Program-made: the position numbers and the translations under genes
Shown: positions 1-64,000 of the stretch, piece by piece
Layout of the letters: every line of letters starts with the position of its first letter
Numbering within the stretch: the stretch's first letter is position 1
Assembly (NCBI GenBank): GCA_963457665.1
Contig: OY735206.1
Coordinates: 60,922,205-60,986,204, forward strand
Direction: 5' to 3'
Length of the DNA stretch: 64,000 nt
Source: Thysanoteuthis rhombus
Lineage: Eukaryota > Mollusca > Cephalopoda > Oegopsida > Thysanoteuthidae
The notes under the pieces: model-generated
Told to the model about the DNA's origin: nothing
What the model saw: only the letters and a program-made list of their open reading frames with translations
The model's database searches: none

Positions 1-2061
1 AATTTATCTTTTGTTGTAATTTTGCTATTTGACAACTGCTCTTCACCATGTGGTTCATAAAGGCTGACTGTTGCTAAAACCTCATTATTGAAAATAACTG
101 GTCTTTCTTGATAGTTCCCACCATACTAAATAATTATAGCTATTAACACTCACTATATTTTTGTATCCCAAATAAGTATTAAGAAATAAAATCAAGGACA
201 TTTTGGTAATTTGGCTGTTATCTTTGGGTTAGGCTTAGTCAGTTAGGGCAAAAGTTTGTTTTGGGGACTTTTGACTTGTAAAAAAAATTACATTTATTTA
301 ACTAACAAAAAAACAGTAAACTGTGATAGCTATAATTATCCACTGTGGTGATGATGATGGTGGTGGTGGGGGGATCAATGAAAAAGACCCAAATAACCAG
401 CATGTGTTACTGTAAAGACCAAAAAGATTTGAAATCAAATAAACCTGTATTTATTGGAGTGACTTTGACTGTAGAGTAGTTTAAAGAAAAATAATTATGA
501 TAAAACAGTTTTAATAAATGTCTGTTTTTGATTGCGATATACATAGTTTTATAAGGTACGAATTGGTTGTGGCCTTTTCATTGAGAAAATTCAATCTCTA
601 TATTTATTTTGTTTCATATTGAAACAGACACAACAGCTAAAAACATCTCAGTAAGTTTCAGTATGTAAATAATTCAATATTATAGTTTTGTTATTGGAGC
701 AGGGAATTGCGTAAAGCTTACCAGCATGGAAGATGGAAGAAGTAAGGCAGCTTATGTTCACTTAACATTAATACCCTTGATAAAAGTATGAATCCTCTTT
801 CCCCTGCTCTTTGCTCCATCAGCTGATATCTAGACAAAAAGGTGTTGCCACTGGCATAGCACAATGGTTGTCTTGACTCCCATAATTTCCTTACCTGCTT
901 GGCAATTGCAGCAAAAAAGAAATTACCATCAGAGTCAACCTTGATGGAAATGAATAATAATAGAATGGCCATCACCAATAATTATGTATTTTTCTGGTAA
1001 CAACTATAGAATATAAACAATAGTATACTCGAAAGAGAAGGCAGCAGTGTCCATCCCCATCAATTTTTAAAATTGTGTTGAAATTAATTATTGGAAAAAA
1101 AATATCACATTTTAAATCTTGATAATAGATTTAGCAATAAGAACTTGAAAAAAAAATCAATTTGTTTTATAAGCTTCTGGAAACCACAAGTTGTAACTTT
1201 TTACTTTTGCAAAAGTTTCATCTGTGATATGGCAATTATGATCTTAGTGTAAACAAGACAGTCCTTTTGTTAACATTTAATGAATATTCAAACAGAAGAA
1301 TGTGTTCTTGTATTGTGTCTGTGCTAGTTCATAGTTCACAAGTAAGGAATAATCAAGGCAGGATGCGAAGAATTTAGTTATTATAACTTTGTTATATATT
1401 ATGTTAGATAATCTATACTTCCAAAGGTTTTGGTAAGAAAGAAAAATATAAAGGCTGTGCAATTATAAATGAAAAAAAAAAATATCCGTCCAGATATATC
1501 ACTTCCTAAGCAACTCTAGTTAAAATGGAGAAATGCATTTTTTTTTTTTAGCATTCTCTATGAATGATTGCTTGTTACAGAAGTGAAAGCATTTAATAAA
1601 AATAAACATTCAGATTTTATTTTCTTGAAGGCTTTACATGATCAAATTTTTACTAATATTTTACAAATATTTTTTCCGTCCAAACATGTAAATAGTTATT
1701 CCATCCATTAAGAAAATTTTTGCTTTTATTGTTCATTTGTATTGAATTAAGGAATAAAACAAAGTAGACACACTCAATTTGTTGTTTTCTTATCCATTGT
1801 TGATTTGTTAATCAGAAATCTTTAAACCCATTGGAGACTGCTGACAGCTTTGTCTATAATGATGAACACAAATAACAACCAAGTGAATAGTGAAAAAGAT
1901 CTGTGCTTCAGAAAAGAAAACTTCAGTTTGGTTGATCAATTGTTGATAGCTTTCACCTGTCAAAAATGAGAATGGTTGTAGCAGTTATGTTGATGTTATT
2001 GCCTATATAGGTAATTATGGGAAAGTGGACTGTCTCTGTACTTCCCTATTTTTATCTAACA

Positions 2062-2428
2062 CATTGGTCTCCAAACTTTTCAGTACCGGGGCTTCATTGT
2101 ATATTTTATCTATTTTCGCTGGCCAAATAAAAAAAATCAGTTTTATAAATGAATGAATAAAATTCAAATGGAATGTTTTTATTATTTCTGTGACAATTGG
2201 AATGAAACAATGCTATGCTTACAGAAACCATATAAAATGAGTAAAAATGTTTAACATTATCAAATGCTCAGATCGAATGTTACAACCAAGTGAATATATA
2301 AACTATCCGCATGCATTGTTACGGAAAAAAACAAAGACAAATAATTAGTTTTATGAATCATAAGATATTTCAAGTTGCTGCAGGCAGGATAAAATCTTGT
2401 TTCCTGAGGGCCCTAGCTTGGAGATCTG
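2062..2428. mobile_element. Non-autonomous hAT-like DNA transposon (367 bp)
   Basis: The left end reads CATTGGTCTCCAAAC and the right end, reverse-complemented, reads CAGATCTCCAAGC, giving short imperfect terminal inverted repeats of the CANNGGTCTCCAA type common in hAT elements. It is flanked by a perfect 8-bp direct repeat ATCTAACA (2054-2061 and 2429-2436), the target-site length of hAT transposases. There is no transposase frame, so it is non-autonomous. Confidence 0.6.
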
Positions 2429-4494
2429 ATCTAACAGTATGGTGTAACACTGCCATGACTAATGCTAAAAAAAAATTAGAATTTACATAGGAATAGATTA
2501 GAAGTAAGTATTAATTTAAGTGATTGTACACATTAAGTAATATAAAATTATTTCAAACCTTTAAAATAATATCTACACAGATATACTGTACAAAAACGAG
2601 TAATAATAAAGTAAATAAATAAATAAATATGAATATATAAATTATATATGATGATAATTTTGTAAAAACCTCAAAAGTTATCTACATTAGTGAATTTCTA
2701 CAGTAAGTCATGGTCCCTTATGTTTGAAAGACATTTTAATCACAAATTACAATACTGTTTTGTCTAAAGCTTTGAAAAAAGTCATTAACATATCAACTTT
2801 TGTTTGGACTATAGAATCTCTCCTTCATATTTTTGTTATTGACACAATGTTTTGGGTATTTCATTTTATTACCTTCTTCAGGTGTAATATGTAAATCTGT
2901 AAGGAAATGAGGTCTCTTTCATCAGTTGATATAGTTTTTTTTCTTGGCACCACCAGAGAAAGTGACCAATATAAGAGACACTCTTTTCCTGATGTACATA
3001 TTACTCATGAAAAGGCTGAAATGTTGCAACAAGACACATAAAAAAGAGACTGAAATGTCTGAATAAAATTTGGTAGCAATACTCATTTCATTTGATGTTG
3101 GTTTTTTAAGCTTATGTCTCAATGGGAATTACAAAATTGAAAACACACTGTTGTGCTTAAACATTGTGGCATAACAATATTGTTTGAGAAAGAGGAATTT
3201 CATTATTTCACCTAATACTCTGAAATTATTTCTTTTATACATAGAATTCTATTTTCAGTCAGTAACATTAAAAATATTTAAAATTACTATCCATAGAATT
3301 AATTTTCAACAAGCTGTTTTTCTTGATGGATTCATTGAACATACAAATAAAATAAAGTCATTTTTGGGAGAAAAATTAGACATACCTCTGATATCACTAC
3401 AATCAGGGATGGAAATATGTAAACTTACATCTAAATTTTCAGGTTTTTTTTGTATGTTCAATGTCTATTAATGGAGACATTATCGTATACTTAGTTCCCC
3501 AAATCATAAGCCATCAATGACTAAAATACAAGAAAGTGCATTCAACTTAGTAAAAATTAACAAATAATTTATGCAATTAACATTTTTATTCACAAAATTT
3601 CTATTTCAACACTTCCTTGAGCAAATAAAAGGAATAAATAATCATTTCAATCTCTGTCAGAGTAATTACAGAGATCATTAGCCAAACAAATTATTACAGA
3701 AATTTTCAGTCAAACGGAAAACTGGGCCCACATCCAGCTTCCAGAATTGTCTTTCGATAGATATGTTTGGTCTGAAACTATCTAAATGTTGCCATTTTCA
3801 CTGCATCCCTAATAGTCATTTTTTTGACTAAACCAATCTTTGCATAAGGCTGTGTCCATGGAACTCAAACTTACTAGCAATGGCTTGTGATAGTAACCTG
3901 CCAAAAACATAGATACATTTACAGTATCTTTTCCTGGTTATCTGTATACCACACAGTGCACCTTGTTCCTCCATTTTGCAGATCCCCATGTCATTCTGCT
4001 TTTTGTTTGTCAACTCCTGTTTCACGGTTAATAGAATTATATCATTGGTTCACTATGAAGTAATGAAAACCTGCTGCATTCAACACCTTGGATTAACCCT
4101 GTCAACTATCTAAAAAGATGGTGGATCTTACAGCAATGTACTTCATAATTGCATTAAGAAGCATTTTTACAGTTCAATAGTAACAAATAACAGCCAGAGG
4201 AGTAAACATTAAAAAAAAGTAGAATGGATGTGGAGATCAATGAAATGAGAGAACAAGGCATAACGAGTAGCGTACAGATGATTAAGAGTACCACATACTT
4301 TACTGCTGGAGTGAAAAGCTTAGTTTCTTAACTGAAAAACTCCTCAAATATAATTTACATAACATTCATTTTTTTTGTATAGCCAGCTAACTTGCAACTT
4401 TAAATTGGAGTTCAACAGACATAAAATAAGTGAACTGTGTGCCGCAGAACTGGAAATTTCAGCATAAATGGAGATAAAAAAATCATTTTCAATT

Positions 4495-4518
4495 AGAGAG
4501 AGAGAGAGAGAGAGAGAG
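4495..4518. repeat. (AG)n microsatellite
   Basis: Twelve consecutive AG units, 52 bp beyond the MECR stop codon on that gene's 3' side. Confidence 0.95.
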
Positions 4519-4570
4519 TAGTAGTAGCAATATTCGGCAATTTTTCTCTAAAGCAATAGATATTAAAGTC

Positions 4571-5698
4571 TTATTTTGATAGTAATGCTTCATCCATTAC
4601 CAGAATTTGTTTGTTGCTAAACCCTTCTAAAGATTTTGACACAGCACTTTCATATGAGTGAATAGGGTTCAGATCACTTATTGGTGCTAATAATTTCAAC
4701 TCTCTGGCAAGATCACACAGTTCCATAAACATCTCTGTTTTCGCAGGACTATTTGAATTTTCCTTGTTCCACTGTGTCATCCAAAATCCATGAAGCTTCA
4801 GTGACTTGAAAATAAAGGCTCCAGTCGGAACGGTTACCGGTTCCCGGGACATACCTCCATAAGTAACCATGTAACCATTCGTGGCTAAATTTCTGATCAA
4901 CTCTGTTGCTGCCTTACCACCCACACAATTGAGCCCCAATTTAGGCGGTTTACCCAGTCCTTTCATTAGGGTCTTCATTTCGGGAGTACGGCAGAATTCT
5001 TGAGTGACAACATGGGTGGCTCCTTGGGACTTCAGTGTAGCAACAAGATTGTCGATGTCTGGTCTATTACGTACGATGTTTACGGTACGTAACCCCCATG
5101 CTGCAGCCAGCTGTATAACGGCCTGTCCAACGGCGCTGTTAGCTCCATTTTGAATGACAACGTCTCCCGGTTCCAGTTTAACAAAGTCCTTCATCATCCT
5201 ATAGGCAGTGCACGGGTTGACAGCGATGGTAGCGGCACTAATAGCAGGGATATCGTTGGGAATTTTCTGCAAGCTACTTTCATCGCATACGGTGTAGGTC
5301 TGCCATGTGCCGGATCCCGAACCTATAGGAAGTGTCCAATCTCCTACTTTTAAATTCTTCACGTTGCTGCCAACATCAACAATTTCACCAACTCCTTCGT
5401 TTCCAACCACAGCCGGCAGAGGGGGTTTAATCATATAGGTCCCTTCAATCATATTGATATCAGCTGGGTTTATAGGAGCCATCAGCATTTTCACGAGGAC
5501 CTCATTGTCCTTGATTTTGGAGGGCAGTGGAAGTTCCTTACCTTCGAGAACCTTTTTGGGGTTTCCATGAGTTTTGTAGGTGACACCAAACGAAGTCGTG
5601 ACGTTAGATGCCATGCCACGGTAGCAGACATGTCGGATGAAAGAGTAATTGAAAAATAAACCAAGTCTTCCGAGTTTCCTGATCGCTGAACACGCCAT
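4571..5698 (-). CDS. MECR: Mitochondrial enoyl-[ACP] reductase (trans-2-enoyl-CoA reductase), intronless
   Basis: A complete 375-codon frame, from ATG at 5698 to TAA at 4571-4573, matching animal MECR end to end (the human protein is about 373 residues). MECR performs the last, NADPH-dependent reduction in mitochondrial type II fatty-acid synthesis, which supplies octanoyl-ACP for lipoate and supports respiratory-chain assembly. Residues 1-30 are basic and lack acidic residues, as in a mitochondrial presequence; M29 is a possible second start. Next come the MDR-family catalytic domain with PINPADINMIEGTY (Y88 aligns with the catalytic tyrosine) and NEGVGE, a GDW motif, then the NADPH-binding fold with NGANSAVGQ (184-192) and NCVGG, and MVTYGGM and GFWMTQW near the C-terminus. 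No zinc ligands are seen, as expected for this subfamily. Vertebrate MECR has several introns; here there are none, so this is either an intron-loss gene or an intact retrocopy. It is divergent from SPAG17. No certain polyA signal was assigned. Confidence 0.95.
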   Translation of the reverse strand: MACSAIRKLGRLGLFFNYSFIRHVCYRGMASNVTTSFGVTYKTHGNPKKVLEGKELPLPSKIKDNEVLVKMLMAPINPADINMIEGTYMIKPPLPAVVGNEGVGEIVDVGSNVKNLKVGDWTLPIGSGSGTWQTYTVCDESSLQKIPNDIPAISAATIAVNPCTAYRMMKDFVKLEPGDVVIQNGANSAVGQAVIQLAAAWGLRTVNIVRNRPDIDNLVATLKSQGATHVVTQEFCRTPEMKTLMKGLGKPPKLGLNCVGGKAATELIRNLATNGYMVTYGGMSREPVTVPTGAFIFKSLKLHGFWMTQWNKENSNSPAKTEMFMELCDLARELKLLAPISDLNPIHSYESAVSKSLEGFSNKQILVMDEALLSK

Positions 5699-5885
5699 GT
5701 TTACAAGCGGTTGTTGGGAATTATCTCCCTTAGAGATGGAAGCATTTTCAATATTTGTTATGAAAATATTTGAAACTACCGTAACTGCATAAAAGCATAA
5801 TATTCTAAAATATAAATCTAGCTTTAATTCTTTATGTAAATATTATTATTGAATTAATTTAATTCGAAAAAAAGAAAAAAAAATC

Positions 5886-6161
5886 AGCTCAATGCTCAAC
5901 GTAGAGAAGGTGGTCCCGATTGTAAAGTTTCATATCACGCCTTCGCTCACTCGATGTTAAAAACGGCGCATAAATGAGGACAATTAAACAATTAAATTAA
6001 ATCAAACAATGACATTATAATTTATGTATTTTCTCATGTTTTTCTCGAAATGATTATCTGATTTCTCTTATTGATGTGCCGTTTTTAACATCGAGTGAGC
6101 GAAGGTGTGAAACTTTTCAATATTCAATCGAAAACACCTTCCCCACATTGCGCCCATTTTA
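5886..6161. repeat. Long imperfect inverted repeat in the shared promoter region
   Basis: The left arm (about 5886-5978) and right arm (about 6065-6161) are reverse complements with small gaps. The best core is 28 of 28 matching bases (5940-5967 against 6078-6105), containing CTTCGCTCACTCGATG. The spacer is about 90 bp and AT-rich. The arms could fold into a hairpin. This looks like a foldback or MITE-type insertion; I could not fix target-site duplications, so the origin is open. Confidence 0.75.
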
Positions 6162-6442
6162 AGTTTTAGTAAATGAATTTGAATGTATATGAAAAGACCA
6201 AATGCAGCATGAATGTTACTTTTTTTGATTATGTGTGTTTTTCGTAGAATCTTTAATAAAGATTCACATTGTTAATCTGGTCGAAAAGAAAAAAAATTGG
6301 AGAGTAATATTTTGTAGTTTTAATCCATTGCACCATCGACTTTTTCTTTAAAAGTAACCGAACATTAAAGTAAGTAAGCGAAATATTTTAACGCGTATGA
6401 TCTTCCGTATCGTCCACCCGCTTTCCATCAGGTCCCGGCTGC

Positions 6443-6455
6443 GTTGCTGGGCAAC
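6443..6455. promoter_or_regulatory. RFX-type X-box upstream of SPAG17
   Basis: GTTGCTGGGCAAC is a near-palindrome with half-sites GTTGC and GCAAC, fitting the X-box consensus bound by RFX factors that switch on ciliary genes. It lies 38 bp before the SPAG17 start codon, a typical place for such sites. The downstream gene encodes an axonemal protein, which fits the regulatory logic. Binding is not shown here. Confidence 0.65.
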
Positions 6456-6493
6456 AAAGTCTTGTTGTTGAATGGCGGAGACGGCTAGAAAGA

Positions 6494-63888
<57,395 letters not shown>

Positions 63889-64000
63889 GTAAGATTTTAT
63901 TTTGATAAAACTTTGTATTTTATTTATATTTTTTGCTATGAAGGGTTCACGTTTTCTTTCTGGTAGACATCTATTGTCTTAGTGTAAGTTCAATGATATA

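Larger units (their letters stand above)
1..4570. other. Intergenic region without a recognised gene
   Basis: This stretch is AT-rich, with frequent A and T runs and stops in all frames. No open frame has recognisable protein similarity. The longest minus-strand frame (718-978) contains a short patch, VDSDGNFFFAAIAKQ, followed by a donor-like GTAAGG, but nothing around it extends the match. The only delimited structure is the hAT-like element at 2062-2428. A short (AG)n run lies at 4495-4518, just beyond the 3' end of MECR. Confidence 0.6.
5699..6493. promoter_or_regulatory. Divergent intergenic/promoter region between MECR and SPAG17
   Basis: The two start codons face away from each other across 795 bp. 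The MECR side holds TTATCTCCCTT (5721-5731). The middle is AT-rich and carries a large inverted repeat. The last 120 bp before SPAG17 are richer in G+C and CpG and contain an X-box. No TATA box is evident near either ATG. Whether it works as one bidirectional promoter is inference. Confidence 0.55.

Noticed and set aside
718-978. 86-residue minus-strand frame with VDSDGNFFFAAIAKQ and a following GTAAGG
   Set aside because: The patch faintly recalls the OTU-protease catalytic region, but the catalytic cysteine is absent and no neighbouring exons were found.

Overview
The window is animal nuclear DNA: AT-rich, with GT-AG introns, long (TA)n, (CA)n and (GA)n tracts, and many decayed transposons. 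Protein similarity recalled from memory, the repeat style (RTE-type LINE fragments ending in (GAT)n, TA-rich microsatellites, tRNA-derived SINE pieces) and very roomy introns suggest a mollusc, most likely an octopus-like cephalopod. The species call is inference; no database search was possible.

Layout. Positions 1-4570 are intergenic, AT-rich and without a recognisable gene; they hold one well-delimited hAT-like non-autonomous element at 2062-2428. At 4571-5698 (minus strand) lies an uninterrupted 375-codon gene for mitochondrial enoyl-[acyl-carrier-protein] reductase (MECR). A 795-bp divergent intergenic region follows. It carries a large imperfect inverted repeat (about 5886-6161) and, just ahead of the next gene, an RFX-type X-box (6443-6455). 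From 6494 to the right edge the plus strand is one gene, SPAG17 (the PF6 homologue of the ciliary central-pair C1a projection). I reconstructed 35 coding exons with consistent GT-AG junctions and phases, giving 2044 codons in one open frame. The gene runs off the window inside or just after the C-terminal ASH/PapD-like domain.

The SPAG17 introns hold almost all the remaining structure: four copies of one RTE-type LINE family (introns 15, 18, 31 and 33), two of which show 5' inversions with target-site duplications; a jockey/CR1-like LINE end; mariner and possible Tc1 remnants; hAT-like and Helitron/Helentron-like non-autonomous elements; tRNA-like SINE pieces, including an inverted pair; a possible LTR fragment; two minisatellite patches sharing one motif 20 kb apart; a three-unit satellite of about 138 bp; and a tandem triplication whose copies carry expanded TA tracts.

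The two genes do unrelated jobs (mitochondrial fatty-acid synthesis versus axonemal motility) but are head to head with start codons 796 bp apart, so they may share a promoter region. I found no convincing third protein-coding gene and no new enzymatic system. The most informative observations are the promoter architecture (X-box, inverted repeat, overlapping uORF), the intronless MECR, and the clearly delimited transposon insertions.
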